Shown: piece by piece, positions 35,079-44,920 of the stretch
Numbering within the stretch: the first letter of the stretch is position 1
Layout of the letters: every line of letters begins with the position of its first letter
Source: Curvularia sp. ZM96
Lineage: Eukaryota; Ascomycota; Dothideomycetes; Pleosporales; Pleosporaceae
DNA length: 64,000 nucleotides
Assembly: GCA_022457065.1 (NCBI GenBank)
Contig: JAJGBQ010000007.1
Location: 2,271,001-2,335,000, forward strand
Reading direction: 5' to 3'
Position numbers and translations under genes: made by a program
Notes under the pieces: generated by a model
Seen by the model: the letters and a program-made list of their open reading frames with translations, nothing else
The model's database searches: none
What the model was told of the DNA's origin: nothing

Positions 35079-37083
35079 ATGATTGTCCGAACAGATCCAT
35101 TTCCATACTTCTGGGCCTGCTCAGTGTTAGGTCTCCTCTACGGCCTCGTCAAACTATTGCGCTTCGGCCATCGCGAGAAGCATCTTCCCCCAGGCCCACC
35201 GACATTGCCAATCCTTGGAAATGCGCACCTCACCGTCGACCCAAAGCTTTTCAAGAAGCAAGTAACATCCTATTCCATCTTCCCGTCTCTGCTGGCTGAC
35301 CACTTGCCAACAACAACGACTGACCGGTGCATTTGTTAGATTCAAAAAATGGAGTGCAGAATACGGCGACGTCTTTTCGCTCAAAGTTGGAAAAAGCACA
35401 ATGGTCGTGTTGAACAGTAAACGTTCCGTCTACGAGCTCGTCGACCAACGGAGCGCCCTTTACTCAGCAAGGCCAATAGACAAACGGTTCCGCCATGCGA
35501 TGAGGGAGAACTTTGCCTTTATGGACCCGACTCCGATTTGGAGATTGCAGCGAAAAATCGCGGTCCGCTATCTCGCGCCAGAGAAACTGGATGGCGATTT
35601 GGACAAGGTTTCAAATGCAGAGTAAGTTGCAATGTTTGTTGCAGGACTTCTAAGGGCTGAGCAGCACAGTCATGATATCTACAATTTCACTAACTAAAAG
35701 GCAGAATCACTACATTACTTAACGATCTAGTTGATAGTCCCGAGAACTTCATAAAGCACATCGAGCGATCGACTGCATCGTTCACCGCGATTGTGCTGTA
35801 TGGACAGCGTGCCAAGTCTAATGATGACTTTTGGGCGAGAGTAAGCTCATCTTCCAAGAAGATTCCTTCGTATCAACCGTTGCTAACGTATTGTAGGGCG
35901 TCTACGAAGCTATGGAGGCAGTAAGCGACCCCAGTCTCTTGCATTCTGAACTGAAAAAGCTGACCATGGTAACAACAGATCATGCGCGCCATAAGCCCTG
36001 GCTCCTACCTGCCCGCTGAGCAGTTCCCCATCTTCAAACTGATTCCAAAGCGCTTTGACCCTTCCTTTGCTCGCGCAGAAGAGGGCTACGCTATCCCCAC
36101 AAGGATATGGACCGAGGCCCAACGGCGCGTTGAACTGCGCCGCAGCCACGGCGACAAGCGCGAATCGCTCATCGACGACCTGCTCAACGCTGAGAAGGAG
36201 CTAGATCCCGCGTTCCAGGGCACAATGCTCGCAAATTATCTCGGTGCGGTGATGCAGGCTGCTGCCGAAACGAGTGCCTTGTCCACAAAGACAAACATTA
36301 TGTTTTTGGCTACGCATCCGGAGGTGCAGGATAAGGCTCAGGCAGAGATCGACGCCGTTTGTGGTGTGGAGAGGCTTCCTTGTTTTTCGGACTTCAAGGA
36401 TATGCCGTATATTAATTGTGTTGTCAAGGAGAGCCAGCGAATTCGCCCAGTGTAAGCCAGCCATTCCCAGCTCATCTCCTTGTCCTTTGCTACCGCTAAC
36501 ATCATCCCACAAAGCGTCCCTACTGGCATCCCTCACCGCTGCACACAAGATAACTGGTACAACGGCATGCTTATCGTAAGTCGCAACTTCATCTTCTACA
36601 CACATACACACAAATCCAAACTTCACAATAACTAACCCCCACCTCCCCCAGCCCAAAGATGCAACCATCATAATTCCCCACTGGGCCCTCCACCATTCAA
36701 AATACGAGGACGCAGAAACCTACAACCCAGACCGCTACTTCAATCACCCCCACCTAGCCTGGGACTACGCTGGAACAAAAGACTTTGAAAACCGCGACCA
36801 CTATAACTACGGCGCCGGCCGCCGCATCTGCGCCGGCATCCAGCTTGCCGAGCGGACGCAGTGGCGCCAGGTTGCACGCATTTTGTGGGCGTTCCGACTC
36901 GAGCATGCGATTGATGAGAAGACGGGAGAAAAGATTCCTATCGATCTAGATGCGTATGAGGATAAAATGGTTTGTGGACCAGAGCCGTTTAAGGTCAAGT
37001 TTACGCCAAGGAGCCAGGCGCATGTAGATTTGATTAGGAAGGAAGTAGGGGATGTGAGGGAGATCTTGAGGGTGTGGGAATGA
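35079..37083 (+). CDS. Cytochrome P450 (class E group I), cluster A
   Basis: A 528-aa microsomal P450. Seven exons: 35079-35257, 35340-35621, 35705-35840, 35897-35920, 35979-36451, 36515-36575, 36652-37083. Intron 1 is best read as GC-AG (donor GCAAGT), since only that joins PKLFKK to FKKWSAEYGDVFSLKVG in frame. Exon 4 is a 24-nt microexon. N-terminal anchor FWACSVLGLLYGLVKLL leads to LPPGPPTLPILGN. The I-helix reads AAAETSAL, the K-helix VKESQRIRP, the meander YNPDRYF and the haem loop YGAGRRICAG. This resembles the O-methylsterigmatocystin-oxidoreductase group. It follows the PKS on the same strand, with a set of repeated motifs in its promoter. It is likely a second oxidative tailoring step for the same product. 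Confidence 0.9.
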
Positions 37084-37177
37084 GGGTTTGCGGGGCTGTG
37101 TTTTGTTGATGTTTGAATCACGTTGGGTTAGTGTAGGATACATCTTGGTAGAATCTTCATGCAATGATGGAGGTTAT

Positions 37178-37356
37178 AACGCTGGCAGATAATCCCTGAT
37201 TCGACTATCCATTCACTGTGAGCGCTGGTAGTAAGACTAGTAGCGATAAGTCTCTATCTAGCAATGGCGCTATTCACTGGGCTATCTGCGCTTTTAAGGT
37301 CTAGTATACGTTAGGCAGCCTAGACGCTGCGCTCATCAAGGCAGCACTGCAGATTT
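37178..37356 (+). pseudogene. Mutated fragment of a PKS C-terminal linker
   Basis: This stretch aligns without a gap to 33218-33396 of PKS A at a constant offset of 3960 bp. By hand count about 35 of 156 compared positions differ and about 30 of these are transitions. In the PKS frame, CGA has become TGA (after DNP) and CAG has become TAG (after FKV), the changes RIP makes. It covers only the KR-ACP linker and ends abruptly at GCACTGCAGATT. The divergence means it is either an old RIP-mutated duplication of PKS A or the remnant of a related PKS gene. Confidence 0.85.
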
Positions 37357-38325
37357 GATCTACACAAGCGTCTGCAGTATTTTGGTGGTAATGAATATAC
37401 CCCTGTTAGCAAGACCCTTTGATAGTCACCTCCGTAGCTTATTATAATTCAAATTTACTGTTACCGTTGTGTTGTAATGTTAAAGTGATGGTCGTGATTT
37501 GATGGGGTTTTGGCATCGTCAGCCACTCGCCCATCCCAGACGTTATTGATTGATCGATTGTCCTGTTGTCTGTCTTGCAATGATCTACGCTGATCCTTAA
37601 GTAGGTTTGATTGCGGTGGATCGTGTGTGCTGACTAATCACAGAGTCTAGATGCTCTGATCATCACCTGGATTCCATCTACTACCCAAAACGTGCCTATG
37701 TTCTGACAGGCAGATCGGATTAGGACCGCAGCTAGGCTAGCAAATAGGGTATAGGACACCCACTCTAGGTATGGTGCAGGGCTGGATTACCCAGCAGTAA
37801 ATAGGGGTAGGGCTGAGTTAAGTAATTGGCTAATCACTGGCTATTATCACGGGCATACCCACTAGGGCGCCCTATACCTTGCCTCTACCCACCTGCTAAG
37901 TAACCATCCCAGGTAACAAGGTCAAAGGGTCAGCCCCCTTAATACTGACCACAAGTAGTGGGAAACCTCTGGTGTCAGCAAGTCAGCGATTACTACGGGA
38001 CGATGATCACGTGATTAGTCTCACACTAAGACACTGGCATCAGTAATGCTACCCTAGATATGTGAGAACACGGCCTCATATAATAAAGAGAAAGTCGGTG
38101 ACTCTAGGAAAAATGTCTTAGGACAATGTGGATAGAATTGTTTGTCTTTACTATTAGTTGAACGCCTATCACTCTTTTCTGTCAGAATGACTTTGTAGTT
38201 GCGCCGACAACTGCTGACAGTCATCTTGCCCTAACCCCCGATCGAGATCTACAATCTAGACCTGTCCTATACCTGTGGCATGTGCCTCTTACCCCTTTAC
38301 TAGCCTAATTGTTTTACCCAACGCG
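37357..38325. other. Intergenic
   Basis: 970 bp without a gene. It includes partly palindromic GGTATAGG/CCTATACC sequence at about 37750-37885 and the perfect palindrome ATCACGTGAT at 38006-38015, about 430 bp before the small peptide gene. Confidence 0.35.
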
Positions 38326-38334
38326 TATATAATA
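38326..38334 (+). promoter_or_regulatory. TATA box of the small peptide gene
   Basis: TATATAATA, about 105 bp before the ATG, followed by a CT/CA-rich leader (CTTCCACAATCATCACAC) typical of well-expressed fungal secreted-protein genes. Confidence 0.5.
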
Positions 38335-38438
38335 GAAGGCAAGGTCTTCTATCTTGCAATTGGCTTCTTCCACAATCATCACACTCTCTTTTGACATTTA
38401 TCACACACTCGTTTGATATTTATTATAAATTCGTTATC

Positions 38439-38615
38439 ATGAAGTCTCTCTTCGCTCTTGTCTCTCTTATTGCCCTTGCGGCAGCTGCACCAGCTATGAA
38501 CGTTCCCAGAGACAGCGTTGGCAGCAGACTCGAAACTGGTGTTCATCATCCTCTTCCTAAGAGAGACGAACTTGGCAGCCATCACGAAACTGGTGCTCAT
38601 CATTCTCTATTGTAA
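38439..38615 (+). CDS. Small secreted repeat peptide precursor (KEP-like)
   Basis: A 58-aa intronless protein. Residues 1-20 (MKSLFALVSLIALAAAAPAM) are a clean signal peptide. The mature part has two imperfect repeats: DSVGSRLETGVHHPLPKR and DELGSHHETGAHHSLL. The first ends in the Kex2 site KR, and a basic residue also precedes it (NVPR). Signal peptide plus repeats divided by dibasic sites is the pattern of Kex2-processed repeat proteins, some of which are RiPP precursors. The repeats lack Tyr, so a dikaritin-type product is not indicated. The second repeat stops where the next KR would be, with sequence after the stop that may be a decayed continuation. No DUF3328 (UstY-like) gene is nearby. 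Function unknown. Confidence 0.65.
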   Translation: MKSLFALVSLIALAAAAPAMNVPRDSVGSRLETGVHHPLPKRDELGSHHETGAHHSLL

Positions 38616-39057
38616 ATATGTTAGGATTCGCCTACGCTGCAAGCTGGTATTAGAGATAGTCGTTGTATAGAGTTCTCTCTTTTTCTTTAAGAGTTTCAGC
38701 TCGGCCGACTAGAACAAGAGAATTGGGGATAATAGTAATTTGTAAATCTAAACTAAACTTATCTTTACTTGAAAAAATGTCAGAGTATATCTATGTAGTC
38801 TCTTCACAAGTGTAAATGATATTACCTGTTAGACTATTGACTGGATTAGGTACCGCACGAGTCAGATAAGTCGAATAGGCAAGTAATCAGTTATACTTGT
38901 GCTAGACGAATTACCAGTGAGCTGCTCTAGTGATTATAGAGCTTTTATAGTCCAAATTAGGGCATGGCTGACAAAGATAGTCTAGAATAGTAGGGTTTGT
39001 CCCAAATTGGGCCAGATCCTAAGAATCTCTATACATACTATAATAATAATAATAATA
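38616..39057. other. Intergenic, AT-rich
   Basis: AT-rich flank of the transposon with a short TAATAATAATAATAA run next to the insertion site. No gene seen. Confidence 0.4.
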
Positions 39058-39120
39058 ACGTGGTTCACAAGCGAGTCGATCACCCAAGCGAGTCGATCAC
39101 GCTCCACCAGCGCGTCGACG
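39058..39120 (+). repeat. Left terminal inverted repeat
   Basis: 63 bp, begins ACGTGGTTCACAAGCG, pairs with 40842-40904. Confidence 0.9.
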
Positions 39121-39180
39121 TCAACACGTTATCACAGTCTTTTATCACAGTTAATAAACTATTATAATACACTAAATTAA

Positions 39181-40800
39181 TTATCAGAATCGCTACTATC
39201 ACTTACACTATCTATCTCAACTGCGCAGGTGCGAACGTTATGTCCAGTCTAGTTGCAACGCCCGCACCGCCTCTCTCCTCGCACCCTCTTCGACGCACTC
39301 TCACCGTCGCCACGACTACTACCCGCCTATTCAGCTAATACTTCTTGTACCTCGCCTACAGTAAGAGTCTCTTCTGTCCATACGTATCGCCGCTTACGGC
39401 TTTTACGCTTATTTAATTCGTCTAGAGCTTCTTAAAGAGTAGTTATTTTCTCTGTCAAAAGTACCATCTTATATGCCATCTACTAAGCCCCCTTACTCAA
39501 CTACGCGATCTACTCAGTAAGTAAATTAGCAGAAGACCCACGGCGCTTTCTCACGCTCTCTTGAATAAGACTAATTTAAGCATCAACTTCGCGCGCGTTG
39601 CGTAGTATCTGCGCCTCCCAGGCAGCTACCCATCGCGGTAATTAATATAGTGTCTGCACCACCACATCAAGCTTTAATAGCACAGCCTATAGGTCATATA
39701 GGACTAGACCAGCGCCTCTAAAGCCAGCTTGGATATTCTCCTTCGTAATAGACTACTTAAAAGCAGTCTTAAAGGCTAGTAGGAAGGTCTCCTTACTAAT
39801 ATAGTTAGTGCGGTTACGTGCCAAGCCTAAGATCAAGTCGCCATACTTGCGCTTCAACGGCGAGAAGCAGGCGACATCAAGGGGCTACAACAGGTAAGAC
39901 GAGTGCGCAGGCATACAAAGAAGAATAATATTCTTCTTCTTACAAAGATCTTAAAATTCGACAGAGCAGTAGCTCTCATAGCCGTCAATAATAAGTAGTC
40001 GATACCCACCCACAGTCTACCTCTTTATATAGGTATCAAAGTGCTCTAACCACGCAAGAGCAAGCTAATTATTCGTCCAGCTATTAGGACTAACTTCAAG
40101 AACCCAGTCAGTAGGCAGGTCTTTAAACCAGACGTCGATAAGCACCTTGCCCGCAAAGACAACGAAGGGGGGTAGCCGGCAACCCAACGCGCCCACGCCT
40201 TAGATCACAGTAACCCACTCACGGTTGCCTAGCTATATCCGCTTCTTTTTGCTATAACCTTCTAATACTATAATAACTAACTGTAATAAAATCTTGCCCA
40301 TTATAAAGCCAGTTTCGTCAAAGTTGTAGATATCGTCGTCCACGATACCCCACTTCTACTTTATCGCCTAGACTAAGTTAAACCAGCGCTAGATAGCCGC
40401 TAGGTCCTCGCAGGTAGCTCGCTAGTAATCGTAGGGACGGCTCCAGCGCGTACGGAGCTCAGGAGTCCTCTTAACAAAGTTATCAATCCAGTTCTTGCCA
40501 ACAGAGTTACTCCCACACTCATGCAGCAGTTTATCAGCCATTGCTCGAACGTCAGGCTTTATAGGCGCAAATCCTCGCGCAGACTCCTCAAGAATACGCC
40601 TAACTACAGCCTCCTCTTCTAGCTTATTCAGGCGCTTCGAGTTCGGTTCGCAGTCGCGTCGGGGGCGCTTTCCAGTGCGTCAGTTAGACAGAGTACTTTA
40701 AGGCACGTTATAGATAGAGGCAGCACGTCTTTAGCTTAGAACACGTTGCGATTAGGAGTCAAAGAGAGCAAGTTAAAGATCTAATTCAGTATAGAAAGTC
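39181..40800 (-). pseudogene. Pogo/Fot1 transposase, RIP-killed
   Basis: Reading leftward, the CENP-B/Tc5 helix-turn-helix part is clear (RTGKRPRRDCEPNSKRLNKL, then FVKRTPELRTRWSRPYD). The first DDE Asp lies in DDIYNFDETGF, the second in LLIIDGYESY and the third region in YLLQPLDVACFSPLKR. The C-terminus keeps part of a zinc knuckle (TGHNVRTC) and ends at a stop at 39181-39183. TAA, TAG and TGA codons stand where relatives have Gln or Arg (for example after NVP, YDY and AAI). This agrees with C-to-T changes on one strand caused by RIP. Exact 5' end uncertain. Confidence 0.85.
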
Positions 40801-40841
40801 TAAGTAATGCGTTGTTAAGTCATCACGCGTTGTAGTGTCGC

Positions 40842-40904
40842 CGTCGACGCGCCGGTGGAGCGTGATCGACTCGCTTGGGTGATCGACTCGCTTGTGAACC
40901 ACGT
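40842..40904 (-). repeat. Right terminal inverted repeat
   Basis: 63 bp, inverted copy of 39058-39120 with about one mismatch. Confidence 0.9.
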
Positions 40905-40984
40905 TAATAATATAAAACTTTATACTTATTCGTACTATAATTCTCTAGCTTTATATATAATACCAGTAAGAATAGCTACTAATT

Positions 40985-41360
40985 TGAATTTTCACTGAAA
41001 GTCTCTACAGTATTAGCACCTACCTAGTTTCTTTGGCAGAGTACGTAAAAGCCACAAAGTAGTTTCAGAAGAGGATCTGGTGATGGTTTGCGGTTGATAG
41101 GATATGAAGGAGACAGGTGCGCCTATGACATGGACAATGACGCAACGCACGTCTGGGATGTTGACATATCTGTCTAACACGTTCTTTGCTACGATCACAC
41201 GCTTCCTGCTGAGCTCGAAGTCTAAATGCATGCTGTATCTGCCCATAGCGTCTGCGTGGTAGCGTAGCATTCTGAGTGCTCCACCATTACGTTAGCTTTT
41301 GGCTTCGAGTTGGTGTATACGACGACGTTGCCTGTTCTGTACTTGCGCAGTTTTCCACTG
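40985..41360 (-). pseudogene. RecQ-type helicase C-terminal fragment
   Basis: Leftward translation in more than one frame gives GNVVVYTNSKPKANVMVEH, then YSMHLDFELSRKRVIVAKNVL followed by DIPDVRCVI-type text (VNIPDVRCVIVHVIG). This is the helicase C domain pattern of fungal RecQ helicases, motif V being NVLDRYVNIPDVRCVI. Frames are broken and neighbouring motifs are missing, so it is a relic. It probably belongs to the same telomere-linked helicase family as the fragments at the left end of the window. Confidence 0.6.
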
Positions 41361-42410
41361 TACCAACCGGACTATTAGTACAGTTTTTGACTCCTGACTT
41401 GAAAGTCAATTAAGTCAACCCTGATGGAACTAATCTAACTAGCTATGGCCTCGACATTTGTAACTTCACTAATATAGTTAGATCAATCACCGCCTTTTCC
41501 TGGCGGCTTAGTAGTCCTTGCAAACATGGTCTCATGAGGCATTCTTAGATGCATACACCGGATATATCATAACTAATCGATAAGAGAGGAGTAGTGCCAA
41601 ACTTCGATTTGTGGGAGGTGCAGATCTTTTCCACATTAGAAACGGAATGGTCGCTCTAACTTTGGGATTCCTTGTTGAGTTTATCCCACACTGCTAGTTC
41701 TGCTTACTAGAGACGGCTTATTGATTGAATTGCATTCAAACTCTAATATTTAGGTAAGCTGACATCTATGGGACGGGAATGAGGTAGGTTACTCATAAGA
41801 TTGTACTTACTATATCCACGAATCAGTCATTCTGTGGTGGCCAGTGTTTCCATAACCTAACGATAACCTGCTTACTGCGCAATGGTCTGCACGGAGAGTC
41901 CTACAAAATAAGTCAGCTGATTACATATTTAGAGTAGTTATACCCTACGATGTGGTTGTTCTTACTAATCCGCATAGTATACTAAAGTATAGATCTGTAC
42001 CTAGCCCCAGGCTTATTAAGCACTATGTGTCCAGCGCCTCAATGGAAGCGGAACTCAGGAGAAGACAGAGGAGAACGATTTTACTCTAGAAAGAGGTGGA
42101 TTAGTTACCAATTCAAAACGCTCGTTTTCACGAACTTATGCCGTACCTGCTAGACACTTGTACTATCTCTCTATCTAGTTGGAAACGTAGTTTAGAAGAT
42201 TATACACCCGTTCATCCACAATATATTTTCCATTTTCCTAGGTTCGCTATGATATACTTGATAACATACACTAAATTGAGCTTTGATTGAGAGAACGGCA
42301 TATCATAAGTTATTGTCTTTCAGCTTAAGGTTAGGGATCGCTTGACACGTAGAACTTTATGTTCGTCTCTTGCTAGCCGCTCCCCCTCCTTCCAACCTAG
42401 CAGTTACTAA
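41361..42410. other. AT-rich intergenic DNA
   Basis: About 1 kb of AT-rich sequence without a gene, probably decayed repeat DNA. No continuous protein-like frame could be followed. Confidence 0.4.
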
Positions 42411-42510
42411 AGTGCTCAAACTATATAATAACAGTCCGGAAAGTTCCTCTACAAAGTGCTTAAACTATATAGTTACTGTCCGGAAAGTTCCTCTCAAGAG
42501 TACTCAAACT
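42411..42510. repeat. 44-bp tandem repeat
   Basis: Two full units at 42411-42454 and 42455-42498, beginning AGTGCTCAAACTATATA and containing CAGTCCGGAAAGTTCCTCT, and the start of a third at 42499. A separate diverged unit is at 42731-42774. Confidence 0.8.
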
Positions 42511-42730
42511 ACATTTCTTTTTTATTCTTCACTAATAGCTCGCCTGTAGTGATTAGCCTATCAAATGGTATTACAACAAATGGCAGGGCACCTCTTGGCC
42601 TACTAAAGATTCAAGATTAAAGAAAAGTATATCAAACTAGGGATTCAAACGCAACACCTCGAACACTAGTGCTTCTGGCTCCGCGTCTTGCTAGGCCTTA
42701 GTCAGGCACTAAGGCTCTTTGCAAGGCTCA

Positions 42731-42774
42731 GGCACTCAAAGTATATATTTACTGTCTGGAAAGTTCCGCTACAA
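42731..42774. repeat. Distant copy of the 44-bp repeat
   Basis: Begins GGCACTCAAAGTATATA and contains CTGTCTGGAAAGTTCCGCT, aligning over its whole length with the units at 42411-42498. Confidence 0.75.
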
Positions 42775-42999
42775 ACTCTCTTTTTAGTAAAAGTATAAAG
42801 AATGTCACTAACCATAGTAGTTATATTATATGAAAGGAGGTGTGCAGTACGCAATAATTGTTAGTAATTCGAGAAAGTCTATAGCTTAAAAGATGCGCGA
42901 CCTTCCTCCTACCTCTAATTTCTCTCATTAGAATATTCAGTATTGAGCCATCCAGCACACGAACTCTTCTCTCATACACAAAGTATCGAACTGTCGAAA

Positions 43000-43455
43000 A
43001 TGAAGCTATCTAGCATCAGTCTCCCTATCCTTCACCTAGCTTGCCTTGTTGCTGGACAAAGGGTCCCAGAACCAGCTAATCCACCACCTGAACCGGCAAA
43101 CAATAAACACTATGTTATTCCTGCGAATGTTGGATCTGTCTGTGAAAACTGGCATCACACATTCAACAAACAGATCACAATTGGATGGTGCGCAGGCTGC
43201 AAGCGACTTGAAAGATGTGGTTATCTTTTAACAGTTGAGGCTGCTGCCTGCATTGCAGGATTGATACTTTGGGAAACAAGTAGGTTTAGAATCCATTTCT
43301 CCATACACAGGCACTAATGAAATTTAGAGGCTGTTCTTGGGTGTCTGCTGGAAGCAGCTGCAGACGATTTCGCGACCTACTGTAAGTTTCCAATCTTTAG
43401 TCTTTGAGCGCAAACAAGCGGTTAATTGTTTTTAGGTCTTGATGGTGTCTGCTAG
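43000..43455 (+). CDS. Small secreted cysteine-rich protein (effector candidate)
   Basis: A 117-aa protein in three exons: 43000-43279, 43328-43381, 43436-43455, with introns of 48 and 54 bp. Each junction completes a codon (Lys at the first, Cys at the second). Residues 1-18 (MKLSSISLPILHLACLVA) are a signal peptide. A proline-rich stretch (PEPANPPPEPANN) precedes a domain with eight cysteines: SVCENW, GWCAGCK, RCGY, AACIAG, LGCLLE and the tail CLDGVC. Eight cysteines suggest four disulfides. A similar length, signal and cysteine count is common in plant-pathogen effectors. It lies alone in AT-rich, repeat-rich DNA, as many effector genes do. I recognise no specific family. Frame continuity through two introns argues that it is a living gene. 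Confidence 0.75.
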
Positions 43456-43883
43456 AATTAAGAAAGATAAAGTAACTATTTGCAAAGGCTGGAATGTTTG
43501 AATAGGTTCTATTAAAATGAATAACAGATCTTGATTTAAGCTTGTTGGCGTCAGGGAGTTTAGAGATATAAGAGAAAAATAAAATAAAAAAAATTGCTTT
43601 TACTACGTTAAATCAGGTGAAACTGTACTTGTAATAGCAGAACTCTAACAGCAGTAATTCTAGCTAAGACCCTAGGTAAGATCTCAACGAGATCTAGTTT
43701 AGACCTACGTTAGTAGGTACAGATAAAGGTTATGTCTTATACTTATAATAGAAGCTAGGAAACCTTAGACAAAAGAGAATTGTATTAAGTAGACTAATGA
43801 AACCTGCTTAATCTATTAGATTAGTAGACAGATTTGGATAATTATACTTGGCTAATTTATTATAGTAAATCTATCTACGCTAT

Positions 43884-44435
43884 CTATAAAGGGAAGCAGC
43901 GAGTCCGGAACAACGGCGTCTGCCATGTGGAAAGAGTCTCTAAGCAAAAGCTGGCACGTAGCATCGGCCTAGATCCAAACATGTCAGCACATGATAAATG
44001 CAATCTCATGAATATGTCTCCTACTCCAAGGGCGCGGAAAATCCTATGTATCAAGATTAGTTCCCCTGCCTTTCCTTTGCGCGACATATTGTCTCCGACA
44101 TTTTTAAACTTTGCTGCAATGATTGGGGCTATATCATCGGCTCTTTTGCGAGAGAATAGTAGGTTAATGGTATTTCGATGCTGCTTGTGATCCTTTAAAT
44201 CTGTGATAGTCAGAGTCGATCCGTCTACACCAAGCTTGAGATAGAATTCTAGTGCTTTGGGGAAATCATCGCCAGCATTGTAGATGCAAGTTTTCATGTT
44301 AGAGGGATCAAGAAGCAAGTACAAATGCGTACACGCCTTTGATAACGCGTATGGAGAGGGATTAACGAAAGCAAGCTTCAGTGTTGACGACAGCGTCGAG
44401 CGTTGAGTGTATTCGCGAGCACAAAAGCTTTTCAA
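43884..44435 (-). pseudogene. Cytochrome P450 N-terminal-half fragment
   Basis: A 183-codon frame with IYNAGDDFPKALEFYLKLG, VDGSTLTITDLKDHKQHRN and INLLFSRKRADDIAPIIAAK. This is the region before and at the C-helix (H-x-x-R-R, PFFSR) of trichodiene-oxygenase-like P450s. There is no N-terminal anchor, I-helix, K-helix or haem loop in or near it, so about two-thirds of the gene are missing. It lies 0.5 kb from the cluster B transporter and may be a lost P450 of that cluster. Confidence 0.7.
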
Positions 44436-44920
44436 GGGAATAAGAGCGTCAAGGAATTCTAGGACGCCAGTGCTTTTAGAAAACTACTTTATTACTACTA
44501 CAGCTATAGCTACTCCAACTTTTGAAGAGAAGAGATAGGAGGACCCCTACACCTCAACAGAAAATTGCTGTAATCGAGGCGGCCAACGTCCAAAGGGGTG
44601 GTATTCTTGTCAAGCCCTTCGTGGAGATACTTGCAATCCTTGCCCTAATAGAACTGTAAGCTGTGATTCATCAACTCCAAATACAATAGTAACTATTCAT
44701 TTAGCCCATGTGTTGAAAAGATTGTCTACTGTAGTTAAGATAGACTGGCAAATATGTGGGGGTAGAGGAGGGGTAGAGTTGCCAAGAGTTAGGAGGAGAT
44801 ATCAGTAGAGTTACTGAAAACTAGAGTTTGAGTCTCTATCTTATCTCTATAACTATCTCTCTACATCACTACTAATATAATATCTACTAGGATAAGCAGC
44901 AAACTCCATCCAGATAGGTC
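44436..44920. other. Intergenic
   Basis: About 485 bp, AT-rich. It holds a short cysteine-rich frame at 44560-44680 (YSCQALRGDTCNPCPN) with no start and no recognised family, not called as a gene. The 3' end of the transporter transcript is expected here. Confidence 0.35.

Larger units (their letters stand above)
39058..40904 (-). mobile_element. Pogo/Fot1-type DNA transposon, inactive
   Basis: A 1847-bp element flanked by TA (39056-39057 and 40905-40906), the Tc1/mariner-pogo target duplication. Its 63-bp terminal inverted repeats begin ACGTGGTTCACAAGCGAGTC and match with about one mismatch. Each repeat holds two direct copies of AAGCGAGTCGATCAC, probable transposase-binding sites. The transposase lies on the minus strand and is full of stop codons. 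The element starting at 63560 is a relative. Confidence 0.9.

Noticed and set aside
37740..37900. Possible MITE with GGTATAGG/CCTATACC ends
   Set aside because: The inverted matches are only about 10 bp, no target duplication could be defined, and only one copy was seen.
44560..44680. Short cysteine-rich reading frame resembling a Zn2Cys6 cluster
   Set aside because: The cysteine spacing does not fit C-x2-C-x6-C, there is no start codon and no downstream regulator domain.
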